From: Chloroflexota bacterium
GTDB taxonomy: Bacteria > Chloroflexota > JAJPGV01
Assembly: GCA_021325635.1 (NCBI GenBank)
Contig: JAJPGV010000027.1
Span: forward strand, 62,001 to 126,000
DNA: 64,000 nucleotides
Direction of reading: 5' to 3'
The notes under the pieces: generated by a model
Databases searched by the model: none
Told to the model about the DNA's origin: nothing
What the model saw: only the letters and a program-made list of their open reading frames with translations
Translations under genes and position numbers: made by a program
Shown here: positions 1-7,817 of the stretch, one piece after another
How positions within the stretch are numbered: position 1 is the stretch's first letter
How the letters are laid out: each line of letters begins with the position of its first letter

Positions 1-459
1 GGCAAGTGCCACGACCAGCACCCCCATTACGCCGAGCAGCAGGCCGGCCGGCAGCAAGAGCCGGGGACGCGACACGGCGCCAGCCGGCGAATCGAACGGC
101 GATGCGGGCCGAGACGAAACGGTCTGCACTGTCTCTCCGCGCAGGACCTCCGATGGCGACACAGCAGCGGCGGCGGGGAGCGGCCTGGACGCGTAAGGCA
201 GCTCAACGAGCCCGTGCGAGACCGCGATCGCGGCCACCTGAGCCCGGCGGTGCACGTTGAGCTTGGTCAGAATGTGCTTGACGTGCCTGGACACCGTGGC
301 CGGCGTAATGCACAGAGCCTCAGCGATCTCCGGATTGGTGAGGCCCTCGCCCACGAGTCGAGCAACCTCAATCTCGCGGCGAGAAAGCAGCTGCAGCACG
401 CCTGGCGGCAGGCACGATCCTTCCTGGTTAGGCCTGCCCAAGACGGTGCTCAGCGCCAT
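1..459 (-). CDS. LuxR-type HTH regulator with membrane anchor (partial, runs off the left edge)
   Basis: This gene is missing from the ORF track because it has no stop inside the window. I read it from ATG at 459 with a good GGAGGGAA Shine-Dalgarno, open for 153 codons to base 1. Residues about 22-85 form a LuxR/FixJ/GerE DNA-binding domain, with motifs LSRREIEVARLVGEGLTNPE and TPATVSRHVKHILTKLNVH. A Ser/Pro/Ala-rich linker follows, then a hydrophobic stretch LLLPAGLLLGVMGVLVVALA at residues 134-153 that looks like a membrane segment. The order HTH-linker-membrane resembles one-component ToxR/CadC-like regulators, but with a LuxR helix-turn-helix. The part beyond the membrane is outside the window, so ligand and target are unknown. 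It diverges from the phage portal gene. Confidence 0.8.
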   Translation of the reverse strand, partial: MALSTVLGRPNQEGSCLPPGVLQLLSRREIEVARLVGEGLTNPEIAEALCITPATVSRHVKHILTKLNVHRRAQVAAIAVSHGLVELPYASRPLPAAAAVSPSEVLRGETVQTVSSRPASPFDSPAGAVSRPRLLLPAGLLLGVMGVLVVALA

Positions 460-565
460 TTCCCTCCAAGCCCCCACCAACTTCTATCGCAACCTACCAC
501 AATGCCGCCCGTTCGGTCGACATCGTTAGCCGCATCTGGTGGGGCACCGACGTAGGGTGGAAGTC

Positions 566-1951
566 ATGAGATGGCCGTGGCGGCGATCCGCAGCAGGCAG
601 CAACGTCCACGTTCGGGAAGAGGCGGCTTATCCGTCCGGAACCCTGGAGGACTTCTACTGGGGCCGGCCGGTCAGCGGCACCGAAGAGGACTACCTGTGG
701 CGCCGCCTGTCGGACAGCTGGTATCAGAAGGACGTCGTCCCGGCCACGTACCTGGAGCTGCACAACCAGTGCTACGAGGCCTACAACTCCAATCCGCTGG
801 CCAAGCAAGCGATCGAGATCACCACCTCCATGGTCCTGGGCAGCGGGCTCAAGGTTGTGGCCCACAGCCAGCGCGTCCAGAAGATCCTCGACCGCTTCTG
901 GCACGACGCCGACAACCACATGGACCTGCGTGTCTACAGCCTGTGCACCGAGCTAGCGCTGTACGGCGAGCAGTTCGTCCGATTCTTCGTGAACCCCATC
1001 GACGGCGCGGTCAAGATCGGGCAGATCGATCCGTCGACGATCGATGAGATCGAGACGGATCCCAACAACGTCGAGCGGCCGCTGCGGTTCCACCAGCGGC
1101 CCGTCGGTGAACTCACGGGTCGTGACCAGCCGGCAGCGAGCGGCGGGGCGTCCACCGGACCAGCCACCTTCTCGAGCGGCGCCCGATTCCCACAGTCCGG
1201 CACGTCGGACGGCCGCTGGCTCGACGCCGGCGAAGAGGTGGTCCAGTTCGCCATCAACAAGGTCAGCAACGCCAAGCGCGGACAGAGCGACCTGGCCACC
1301 ATGCTCGTCTGGCTGCGGCGGTACAAGGACTGGCTGACCGACCGCGTGCGCCTCAACAAGTACAAGGGCGCATTTCTGTGGGACGTGAAGCTCACCGGCG
1401 CGGACAAGAAAACCATCGACCGCAAACGCAACGAGTACGGCTACCCGCCGCTGCCGGGCAGCGTCATCGTGCACAACGAAGGCGAGGAGTGGGCCGCCAT
1501 CGAGCCCAAAATCGGGGCCGACCAGGTCGAGGCCGATGGCCGGGCCATCAAGATGATGGTGGCCGTCGGCGCCGGGCTGCCGGAGCACTACCTGGCCGAA
1601 GGCGGCAACGTCAACCGCGCGACGGCGGCCGAGATGGGCCTGCCCACACTGAAGCGCTTCGAGCGACGGCAGGACTACTTCGGCTTCATGCTGCGCACCG
1701 TCCTCGACCGCGTGCTGCACGAAGCCGAGCTGGCCGGATTGCTGTCTCCACGAGCGGACCAGCGCTACGACGTCGTCTTTCCGCCCATCGACGTGGACGA
1801 CGGTCGGAACGTAGCCGCCGCCGTGGGACAGCTGGTGCCGGCCCTGCAGGCTGCCAAACAGGAAGGCTGGCTGAGCGACGCCGCCGCCGTGAAGCTGCTG
1901 CACCGCTTCCTGGGAGGGGACGCCTTCGACGCGGCCGAGCAGCAGGGCTGA
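566..1951 (+). CDS. Phage portal protein
   Basis: Portal proteins form the dodecameric ring at the capsid vertex through which DNA is packaged and ejected. The 461-residue product has the expected length. It shows portal-type features: an N-terminal region rich in Trp/Tyr, the stem/wing-like segment QIDPSTIDEIETDPNNVE, and a C-terminal helical part NRATAAEMGLPTLKRFERRQ. I chose ATG 566, preceded by AGGGTGG, over the GTG at 539 in the track. A Ser/Gly/Pro-rich stretch at residues about 190-215 looks like a disordered loop. It is followed one base later by a small gene and then the large terminase, the normal head-module context. The family call rests on pattern and context; the exact portal subfamily is unknown. 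Confidence 0.78.
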   Translation: MRWPWRRSAAGSNVHVREEAAYPSGTLEDFYWGRPVSGTEEDYLWRRLSDSWYQKDVVPATYLELHNQCYEAYNSNPLAKQAIEITTSMVLGSGLKVVAHSQRVQKILDRFWHDADNHMDLRVYSLCTELALYGEQFVRFFVNPIDGAVKIGQIDPSTIDEIETDPNNVERPLRFHQRPVGELTGRDQPAASGGASTGPATFSSGARFPQSGTSDGRWLDAGEEVVQFAINKVSNAKRGQSDLATMLVWLRRYKDWLTDRVRLNKYKGAFLWDVKLTGADKKTIDRKRNEYGYPPLPGSVIVHNEGEEWAAIEPKIGADQVEADGRAIKMMVAVGAGLPEHYLAEGGNVNRATAAEMGLPTLKRFERRQDYFGFMLRTVLDRVLHEAELAGLLSPRADQRYDVVFPPIDVDDGRNVAAAVGQLVPALQAAKQEGWLSDAAAVKLLHRFLGGDAFDAAEQQG

Positions 1952-1952
1952 G

Positions 1953-2336
1953 ATGCCGGGCGAGAGCTACTATCCGCTGACCAGCCCGGAACGGACGAAT
2001 GCTCGGGCCGACCTCACGGCCGAGATCGTGTACGTGCGCGATCTGGTCCGCCAGCTGGCCACCGCTGACTCCAGTGCTGACCCGCCAACGCCGTCCCGCG
2101 GCCTGATCGCGCTGCTCACGCTGCTCGCTCGCATGATTGCGCTGCAGTCCAAGCTCAGCAGCCACGACGAAGAGGACCCCCTGGCCGAGCTGAACGACCT
2201 CGTCCTGCAGCGGCTGCGCGAGGCTCGCCAACGCGCGAGCACCACCACGGCAGGACGCCAAGCTCGGCACGCCCGTGCCGCCAAGAGCCCAGCGAACGCG
2301 AGCCGGGCGGCCAGTCCGCGCGAGCTCGATGGGTGA
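1953..2336 (+). CDS. Small protein between portal and terminase (candidate small terminase)
   Basis: The 127-residue ORF starts one base after the portal stop (TGAgATG) and overlaps the terminase start by 8 bases, so the three genes look translationally coupled. The N-terminal two thirds is predicted helical, with DLTAEIVYVRDLVRQLA and a hydrophobic helix GLIALLTLLARMIALQSKL. The C-terminus is Arg/Ala/Ser-rich and basic, suiting nucleic-acid contact. I recognise no named family. Position and size fit a terminase small subunit or an accessory packaging protein, but no clear helix-turn-helix is visible, so this is inference from context. Confidence 0.6.
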   Translation: MPGESYYPLTSPERTNARADLTAEIVYVRDLVRQLATADSSADPPTPSRGLIALLTLLARMIALQSKLSSHDEEDPLAELNDLVLQRLREARQRASTTTAGRQARHARAAKSPANASRAASPRELDG

Positions 2337-3828
2337 AGGCCCAGCCCGACACAATCGACTGAGCGCCCCCGGCTTACGCCGAGCCGCACGCGACGTGGGC
2401 GAATTCTCCGTCGCCCTGGCCGACCGTGCCCTCCGGCCGTATCAGCTCAGCGCGGCGAGGGCCATCGTGGACTCGGTGCTCGGTCGCGAGGGGCGCACGT
2501 TCACGGTGATGATGGGCCGGCAGATGGGCAAGAACGAGCTGTCGGCGCAGATCGAAGCCTACCTCCTGTACGTCTTTCAGCGCGCCGGCGGGACGATGGT
2601 CAAGGCCGCGCCCACCTTCAAGCCGCAATTGGTCACGAGCAAGATGCGGCTGGAGCGGGTGTTGGCGCACCTTCCGCAGCAGGCCCGAAAGCCACTGCAG
2701 TCACGCTTCGGCTACATCATTCAAATGGGCGAGGCCGCCATTCACTTCCTTTCAGCGGAGGAGACGTCCAACGTCGTCGGCGCCACCGCCGACCTGCTGC
2801 TGGAGATCGACGAGGCCCAGGACGTGTCGGAAGACAAGTACCTCAAAGACTTTCGGCCCATGGCCAGCACGGCCAACACCACCACGGTGCTGTATGGCAC
2901 GGCCTGGAGTGACGACACCATGCTGGCCCGCCAGCGCATGGCCAACCTGCGCGACGACCCCGGCGCCCACTTCGAATTCCCCTGGACCGTCCTGGCCGCG
3001 ATCAATCCCGCGTACGGGCAGTTCGTCAGAAGCGAAATCCGCAGGCTGGGTGAGGACCATCCCATCATCAAGACGCAGTACCGGCTGGAGACAGTGGACA
3101 GCGCCGGGCGATTCTTCGGCCCGGAGCAGCTGCAGCTGCTGCAAGGAACACACCCACGCCTGGATTCTCCCGGCACCAGCCTGCAGCCTCTGACGGCTTG
3201 CATCGTGGCCGGCGTGGACGTCGCCGGGGAGGGAGAACGGCTGCCGGACGAGATGGTGCGCTCCTCGCACGTACGCAAGGATTCAACCGTGGTGACCATT
3301 GCCCGCGTCTCGCGGCCGTCCGAGCTCTTGGGCGAGCCACTGGTGGAAATCGTCCAGCACCATTGGTGGACCGGCCGTGACCACTCCACACAGTTCGCGG
3401 CGCTGCTCGAGCTGCTGCGGACACGTTGGGGCTGCTCGCTCGTCTGCGTGGATGCCACCGGCGTTGGCGCCGGCGTAGCCAGCTGGCTGCATCGAGCGAT
3501 GCCCGAGCGAATCGAGGCGGTGCAGTTCACCCGTCCGGCCAAGTCGGCCATGGGCTATGAGCTGCTGGCGGCGGTGAACGCCGGCCGCGTGCGCATGTAC
3601 GCCGACGACGGTTCGAGCGAATGGCGCGAGCTCTGGCAGCAGGCCAGGCTGTGCCGCTATGCCGTGTACCAGAACACGGCCCTGAACTTCTTCGTCGACG
3701 ATAAGGATGGACACGACGACTTCATCGTCAGCCTGGCGTTGTGCGTGCGTGCAGCCGAACAGGCTCAGCCCGAGGCTGCCGGCGGCATCATCCCCGCCCG
3801 CAGGCTGTACGACGACGGGAGGTTTTGA
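2329..3828 (+). CDS. Phage terminase large subunit (TerL)
   Basis: This is the packaging motor ATPase plus headful nuclease. In the 499-residue protein the Walker A-type motif MMGRQMGKNE lies at about residues 61-70 and Walker B LLLEIDEAQD at about 156-165. The RNase H-like nuclease half follows, with acidic residues in GVDVAGEGE (about 294), VCVDATGVGAG (about 372) and DDKDGHDDF (about 457). Full length and intact catalytic acids suggest it is not decayed. I prefer ATG 2329 over 2275 in the track: it gives a short ATGGGTGA overlap with the upstream gene, and the extra 18 residues of the longer form look like shadow sequence. It ends before a strong inverted repeat that probably terminates transcription. 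Confidence 0.85.
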   Translation: MGEGPARHNRLSAPGLRRAARDVGEFSVALADRALRPYQLSAARAIVDSVLGREGRTFTVMMGRQMGKNELSAQIEAYLLYVFQRAGGTMVKAAPTFKPQLVTSKMRLERVLAHLPQQARKPLQSRFGYIIQMGEAAIHFLSAEETSNVVGATADLLLEIDEAQDVSEDKYLKDFRPMASTANTTTVLYGTAWSDDTMLARQRMANLRDDPGAHFEFPWTVLAAINPAYGQFVRSEIRRLGEDHPIIKTQYRLETVDSAGRFFGPEQLQLLQGTHPRLDSPGTSLQPLTACIVAGVDVAGEGERLPDEMVRSSHVRKDSTVVTIARVSRPSELLGEPLVEIVQHHWWTGRDHSTQFAALLELLRTRWGCSLVCVDATGVGAGVASWLHRAMPERIEAVQFTRPAKSAMGYELLAAVNAGRVRMYADDGSSEWRELWQQARLCRYAVYQNTALNFFVDDKDGHDDFIVSLALCVRAAEQAQPEAAGGIIPARRLYDDGRF

Positions 3829-3857
3829 GGCAGGGCAGTTTGTGCCGTCAGACATGC

Positions 3858-3893
3858 CAGGAGGCCCGGCGGGACGTCTCGCCGGGCCTCCTG
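3858..3893. terminator. Strong inverted repeat between convergent phage genes
   Basis: CAGGAGGCCCGGCG is repeated in inverse as CGCCGGGCCTCCTG with an 8-base loop, a perfect 14-bp stem. It lies 30 bases after the terminase stop and 15 bases after the end of the convergent small gene, so it can serve both strands. No U-tract follows, so intrinsic termination is plausible rather than certain. Confidence 0.6.
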
Positions 3894-3907
3894 CGCTTGC
3901 GCTCGAT

Positions 3908-4141
3908 TCAGCCTTTTTGACGCGGCTCCAGCGAGAACAGCGGATCACCCTGACCTTCGTGGCCAAAGGGGTACATGGGCACGGGCAACGGCGGCCGGTC
4001 GTCCTCGCTATCAGTGCCTGGGTTGAGCAGCATGGGTCGTTCGTTCAGCAGCGGCTGCGCGCCGCCGATGGTCAGCGGGAAAGCCGTGTTGTCGGCCACC
4101 CCGTTCGAGGGGTGGCTGCCGTCGGGGTTGTGTGCGGACAT
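3908..4141 (-). CDS. Small acidic/Pro-rich phage-cassette protein, unknown function
   Basis: The 77-residue ORF has ATG at 4141 behind TAGGAGCAAACG, a strong Shine-Dalgarno with good spacing, which is the main reason to accept it. The sequence is rich in Pro, Asn, Gly and Asp, with no hydrophobic core segment and a basic end (EPRQKG), so it may be mostly disordered. It lies downstream of the capsid gene on the same strand, separated by the heptamer repeat arrays. I recognise no family; a decoration or accessory head protein is only a positional guess. Confidence 0.55.
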   Translation of the reverse strand: MSAHNPDGSHPSNGVADNTAFPLTIGGAQPLLNERPMLLNPGTDSEDDRPPLPVPMYPFGHEGQGDPLFSLEPRQKG

Positions 4142-4159
4142 CGTTTGCTCCTACCTGCG

Positions 4160-4287
4160 AAGTGCGAGATGTACGAAGTGCCGAGTGCCGAGTGTCGTGT
4201 GCCGAGACGTACGGAGTGCTGAGTGCCGAGTGCCGAGTGCTGAGACGTGCGGAGCTGCGTGTGCCGTGTGCCGTGTGCCGAGTACCA
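4160..4287. repeat. Degenerate heptamer tandem array (AGTGCCG family)
   Basis: About 128 bases are built from 7-base units such as AGTGCCG, AGTGCTG, AGTGTCG and TGTGCCG, partly interrupted by GACGTACGG and GACGTGCGG. The spacing stays close to multiples of seven. The array lies between the capsid gene and the small gene 3908-4141 on the minus strand. I trust no ORF here: the overlapping track ORFs are low-complexity readings of the repeat. Confidence 0.8.
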
Positions 4288-4313
4288 AGGCCGGGACCGG
4301 GAGATGGCGGGCT

Positions 4314-4357
4314 GGCCCCTGGCCCCCGGCCCCCGGCCCCCGGCCCCCGGCCCCCCC
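4314..4357. repeat. GGCCCCC heptamer array, G-rich on the capsid transcript strand
   Basis: One GGCCCCT, four exact GGCCCCC units and a final GGCCCCCCC run up to one base before the capsid stop codon at 4359. On the minus (transcribed) strand this reads as six runs of four to seven G separated by CC or CCA, a classic potential G-quadruplex sequence. It directly adjoins the AGTGCCG array; both have a 7-base period. Confidence 0.85.
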
Positions 4358-4358
4358 G

Positions 4359-6365
4359 TCAGTCTCCTCCGGAATAGAAGCCGCGGTAGTCGACGACTGC
4401 GCCGCCGTACTCGTGGCGGACCTTGTAGCTGATCGCGTCTTGGGTGAAGTTCAGCCCGAAGAGCGGCTGATCCTGGACCAGCAGCGCGGGGTTGACCTGC
4501 CCGCCGACGAAACCGATCTCGATGGTGTCCACAGTGCGAGGATCGGCCAGCAGGTACCACTCCACAGTGTTCGTCAGCTGCGGCGAGACCACCACCTCGC
4601 AGTAGCCCATCACCGGATTGACGTCGTTCTGGTTCCCACCCGGCAGGCCGCCGGACTTGATGAGCTGCAGAGCGACGAACTCGAGCTCCGGCGGCACTAC
4701 CAGGAACGACGGCTTCAGCCCAATGCGTTTGCCGGCCAGGTTGGTCTGCTCTTTCATGGTCGTGATGCCCAGCGTGAGCCCAGCCGTGGTGAGGGCATCC
4801 ACACGCCGGTTGTGGCCGTGGTTGAACGGCCCGGCAGCGGCGTCGAACAGGTTGTTGCCGTCGTACACGGGCGTGCCGCGACCTCCGGACAGGAAGCCGT
4901 ACACGAATTCGGCCAGGGTGTAGGCAGCCGCGACCGCGAGTTTCTGGGGAATCTGGCGAATGGCCTGCAGATCGTCGTTGACGATCACCTCCCGCGACAC
5001 GGCCACGATGTTGCCGTACTTCTGCGCGCGGTAGGTCGCCCGCATGTCGCTCAGGGAAACCGTGGTGTAGGCGGCGTCCTCGTTCACCACCGGCAGCGAG
5101 CCGAAAGAGGCGAGCCGGATGCGGTCCTGCTGCTTGAAGTCTTTGATCGGCACGATCGAGCAGAACTTCACCCACTCATTGGGCCAGGCTTGGTACTCCT
5201 GCAGCAGCCGTTTGTTCATGGACGTGCCCAGCAGGAAGCTGAACGAATTGGTGGTCGTATCAGCTTCGCGCACCAGCGATCGTTCGAAGTCGGTCGCTCC
5301 GCGGACCTCCGGATCGCCCGTGGCGATGGCGTAGGCCTCGCGAATGCCGCCCAGCCGCGGCACGCCGCCGCGCTCGGACTCGGCCACGTTCACACCAAGC
5401 AGCAGGTCCAGCGCGGTCTGGAAACGGTCGACGTCGGTGCGGCTGGTAATCGACGTCTTCTCCGCTCCCATGCCCGTCACCAGGCCAGCGGCGACGACCG
5501 CGGCCAGGCTGCTCGATTCCTCCTCGATGGCCTCCCGAATGACGTCTTCGCTCGCATCGGTGCCGGCGAAGCGCCGGCGCAGCTTGTCACGGAACGGCTG
5601 CGGCAGCTTGGTCGCGGCCAGCAGCGCTTCCAGCGTGCGCTCGCATTCGGCGATGCGCCGCTCGCGGCGAGCCTCCTCGAGGAATCCGCGAGCTTCCACG
5701 ATGGCGCTCGAGTCAGGAGCTGGCAGGACCGTTTGGTCCTCCTCAGTGATAGTGGTAGCGGGCATGTTGTCCTCCTCTTGCTGGTGCTGAGATGTGGCTG
5801 CTTGTACGCCTGGAAGCGACCCTTCGGACTGCACGATGCGCTCGAACCGCCCGCCGGCCGAGGGACGGGTGACCACGTCGACGGACATGAGCTGGCGAAC
5901 CGCCTGGATCTCCTTGACCGCCACGCTGCCGCGGCGGCCGGGCTTGACGGCGCCCACGAAATCGACCGACAGGCCGATGAAGGGCCGCTCGTCGGCTACG
6001 GCCTCGCCGATCATGGACCACAGCCACTGGGCACTTTCCAGCACCCGCAGGACAGCCTTGATCCGAGCGGGACGGTCGCCCGCGGCCGGCTCGAAGCGCG
6101 GCGAATGGTAGTAGCCCACGATGTCCCGAATGGAGCGCTCGGGGCGGTCCGCCGGTGCAGGGTGATCGGCGAAGGCGCGAGCGCCGTCCAGCAGCGGAGC
6201 AGCCGACTCGAGCAGCCGGTCGGAGTAGAAGTACGCGTTGCGCGAGAGCCCGCCCTGCAGCACCGTGACCTCCACCTCCCGCCGCTCGGGAGAAATGAGC
6301 AGCGCCTCCCGCAGCTCGATCTCGTCGACCACGCCCTGCTCCTCCGCGGCGGCCGTGGCTACCAT
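4359..6365 (-). CDS. Prohead protease-scaffold-major capsid fusion (Mu gpT-like capsid)
   Basis: The product is 668 residues. Residues about 1-185 look like a caudoviral prohead maturation protease, with a His motif FADHP near residue 65 and a Ser motif FIGLSVDF near residue 130, matching the His/Ser pair of this protease fold. Residues about 200-315 are charged and helical (EARGFLEEARRERRIAECE), as in a scaffold or delta domain. From about 320 to the end it resembles Mu-like gpT major head proteins, with motifs such as KYGNIVAVSREVIVNDDLQA. An internal ATG at 5765 behind AGGAGG could yield a separate 468-residue scaffold-capsid product. The gene runs opposite to portal and terminase. Whether the fused form is processed is unknown. 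Confidence 0.8.
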   Translation of the reverse strand: MVATAAAEEQGVVDEIELREALLISPERREVEVTVLQGGLSRNAYFYSDRLLESAAPLLDGARAFADHPAPADRPERSIRDIVGYYHSPRFEPAAGDRPARIKAVLRVLESAQWLWSMIGEAVADERPFIGLSVDFVGAVKPGRRGSVAVKEIQAVRQLMSVDVVTRPSAGGRFERIVQSEGSLPGVQAATSQHQQEEDNMPATTITEEDQTVLPAPDSSAIVEARGFLEEARRERRIAECERTLEALLAATKLPQPFRDKLRRRFAGTDASEDVIREAIEEESSSLAAVVAAGLVTGMGAEKTSITSRTDVDRFQTALDLLLGVNVAESERGGVPRLGGIREAYAIATGDPEVRGATDFERSLVREADTTTNSFSFLLGTSMNKRLLQEYQAWPNEWVKFCSIVPIKDFKQQDRIRLASFGSLPVVNEDAAYTTVSLSDMRATYRAQKYGNIVAVSREVIVNDDLQAIRQIPQKLAVAAAYTLAEFVYGFLSGGRGTPVYDGNNLFDAAAGPFNHGHNRRVDALTTAGLTLGITTMKEQTNLAGKRIGLKPSFLVVPPELEFVALQLIKSGGLPGGNQNDVNPVMGYCEVVVSPQLTNTVEWYLLADPRTVDTIEIGFVGGQVNPALLVQDQPLFGLNFTQDAISYKVRHEYGGAVVDYRGFYSGGD
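5763..5776 (-). promoter_or_regulatory. Internal ribosome-binding site and start inside the capsid gene
   Basis: On the minus strand the sequence reads AGGAGG, five bases, then ATG (codon 201 of the fusion gene). The match to the anti-Shine-Dalgarno is better than the one before the gene's own start at 6365. It sits exactly at the junction between the protease and scaffold-capsid parts, as in lambda C/Nu3 or Mu I/Z nested genes. Confidence 0.65.
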
Positions 6366-6577
6366 GAGGCCGCGCCTTCCATCAAGCCGAGATGCCGCTG
6401 CCGAACCGACAGCGGCGCTTCGTAGAGGCGGCGCGGGCTGCGGCTCAGCTCCCGCAGCTCGGCCGCGAGATCCGCCTGGGGCGTGAGCTCTCGATCCTCG
6501 GCCCGTAGGTAGGCCGGCGGGTCATTGGGTGGCGGAGCAAGATACTCCGCCGGGTCGTTCAGCTGTCGCTCTTGCAC
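6359..6577 (-). CDS. Small phage-cassette protein upstream of the capsid fusion
   Basis: I choose GTG at 6577, preceded by GGAGGAAAC, over the 96-residue version in the track, whose first 24 residues look non-coding. The 72-residue product begins with VQERQLNDPAEYLAPPP, is Pro-rich near the N-terminus and helical and charged later (DLAAELRELSRSPRRLYEAP). Its stop overlaps the capsid-fusion start by 7 bases, indicating translational coupling. I recognise no family. Its position suggests a head-assembly accessory role, which is inference. Confidence 0.6.
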   Translation of the reverse strand: MQERQLNDPAEYLAPPPNDPPAYLRAEDRELTPQADLAAELRELSRSPRRLYEAPLSVRQRHLGLMEGAASW

Positions 6578-6638
6578 ATCGTTTCCTCCTGCCGCCCACC
6601 TTGCCAGGCAGCGACACCAGACGAGCCACGGCTTGCCG

Positions 6639-6956
6639 TTACCGGCCAATCAGGCTCAGCGCGTGGCTTATGACGGCAGGCAGGATGCCGATCAGCGCGG
6701 CCAGGACGAGCACGGCATTGGACCGAAAGGTGGCCCGGCTCGACCGGCGGTCGTCGCGTTCGGCCTTTTGCCGGCCCTCCTCTTGCTGCTGCCGCAGCGC
6801 TTCGATGCGGGCGAACTGCGCCCGGTCGTCGGCAATGTGGTCCGTCAGGCGATTGAGGGCCAGGTCCATCTTGCCCTCCAACCGCCCCAGGGCCACCAGC
6901 TGGTAGAGGTCGTTGGGCAGGCCGAGGTTGGGAACGTTGGGGCGCTCGTCGATCAT
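6639..6956 (-). CDS. Small coiled-coil membrane protein of the phage cassette
   Basis: In this 105-residue protein, residues about 25-75 form a charged, coiled-coil-like helix (RLTDHIADDRAQFARIEALR) and residues 80-105 form one membrane segment (NAVLVLAALIGILPAVISHA). That order is like phage XhlA-type or spanin-like accessory membrane proteins, but I see no diagnostic motif. It is the first gene of the minus-strand phage transcript. No holin or endolysin lies beside it, so a lysis role is only a possibility. Confidence 0.62.
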   Translation of the reverse strand: MIDERPNVPNLGLPNDLYQLVALGRLEGKMDLALNRLTDHIADDRAQFARIEALRQQQEEGRQKAERDDRRSSRATFRSNAVLVLAALIGILPAVISHALSLIGR

Positions 6957-7142
6957 GAGACCACGCTAGCGGCCAGTCGCACCGGTTGCCCTCGCGCTGC
7001 CCGTGACTCCGGCATGACGCCGGTCACCCGGCCGGGCCGGCGTTGACAGGCACATTCGCAGGAACCGTCCGGTGCATTCGCGCTCTACCGTGGCAGCGGG
7101 GCCGCCCAGAGCGGCTGCCCACACCGGCCTGAGGAGGTCCCG

Positions 7143-7808
7143 ATGTTCTTCGACGAGGGCCAGAACCTGCTGGCGACGCTCGGCGGCAGACGTCTCCTGC
7201 CCATTCCCACACCCGCCGCGCCGGCGCCCGTGCTGGCCGCCGCCACGCTGTCGACGCAAGCGGCATCGAGCGCCGCCGCTTTGGGCCCCGGGCTCGCGGC
7301 CGGAACCTACGGCTACCGCCTGTCGCTGCTGATTGACGACTTCGAGTCCGCGGCGGGGCCGGAATCGACCGTCACCTGGGCCGGGCCTGGACTGGGCGAG
7401 GTGCGCATCACGCTGCCGGTCCTGCCCGCGGGCGCAACCGGCGTCAACATCTACGGCCGGACACAGGGCGCGGAGGTCCTGTTGGTCCGGGCCGCGGTGG
7501 GCCAGCTCGCTCCTTCCACCTTCATCGACCAGGGACAGCCGCTCGCGGGCCAGCAGCCGGTGCCGGCCAATTCGGCCTTCAAGCGCAGCGGCGGACGCAT
7601 TCACCGGCTGCACGTCCCCGGAACGGGCGGCACACCCGGCAACGTGAAGATGATGGACACGGCGGATCCAACCGGAGGCACCGGCATCACCGTGTTCGGA
7701 CCGTCCACCCCGGCGGCGGCCTCCATCACCGACCTTCAGATCCCGTGCCAGGCCGGGATCCTGATCCAATCGCCGGCCGGCATGATCTACGCCGTCACCT
7801 ACAGCTGA
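7143..7808 (+). CDS. Tail/fibre-like structural protein with a beta-sandwich domain
   Basis: The 221-residue ORF begins at ATG 7143 behind GAGGAGG. The N-terminus is Ala/Pro-rich. Residues about 50-135 read like a fibronectin-III-like or phage-fibre beta sandwich (GTYGYRLSLLIDDFESAAGP, GATGVNIYGRTQGAEVLLVR). The C-terminal third is Gly/Pro/Thr-rich and beta-prone (VPGTGGTPGNVKMMDTADPT). A related segment, HYHVYAGTSPG, appears in the next gene, suggesting the same domain was copied into both. It opens the plus-strand half of the phage cassette. The exact particle role is uncertain. Confidence 0.6.
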   Translation: MFFDEGQNLLATLGGRRLLPIPTPAAPAPVLAAATLSTQAASSAAALGPGLAAGTYGYRLSLLIDDFESAAGPESTVTWAGPGLGEVRITLPVLPAGATGVNIYGRTQGAEVLLVRAAVGQLAPSTFIDQGQPLAGQQPVPANSAFKRSGGRIHRLHVPGTGGTPGNVKMMDTADPTGGTGITVFGPSTPAAASITDLQIPCQAGILIQSPAGMIYAVTYS

Positions 7809-7817
7809 CAGCCGTTT

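Noticed and set aside
953-1903. 316-residue minus-strand ORF
   Set aside because: Antisense shadow of the portal gene with no recognisable domain.
3975-6425. 816-residue plus-strand ORF
   Set aside because: It lies exactly antisense to the protease-capsid gene and the heptamer arrays; composition is Arg/Gly/Asp shadow-like and no motif is seen.
7044-7090. TTGACA promoter before the fibre-like gene
   Set aside because: The -35-like TTGACA has no acceptable -10 at 16-18 bases.
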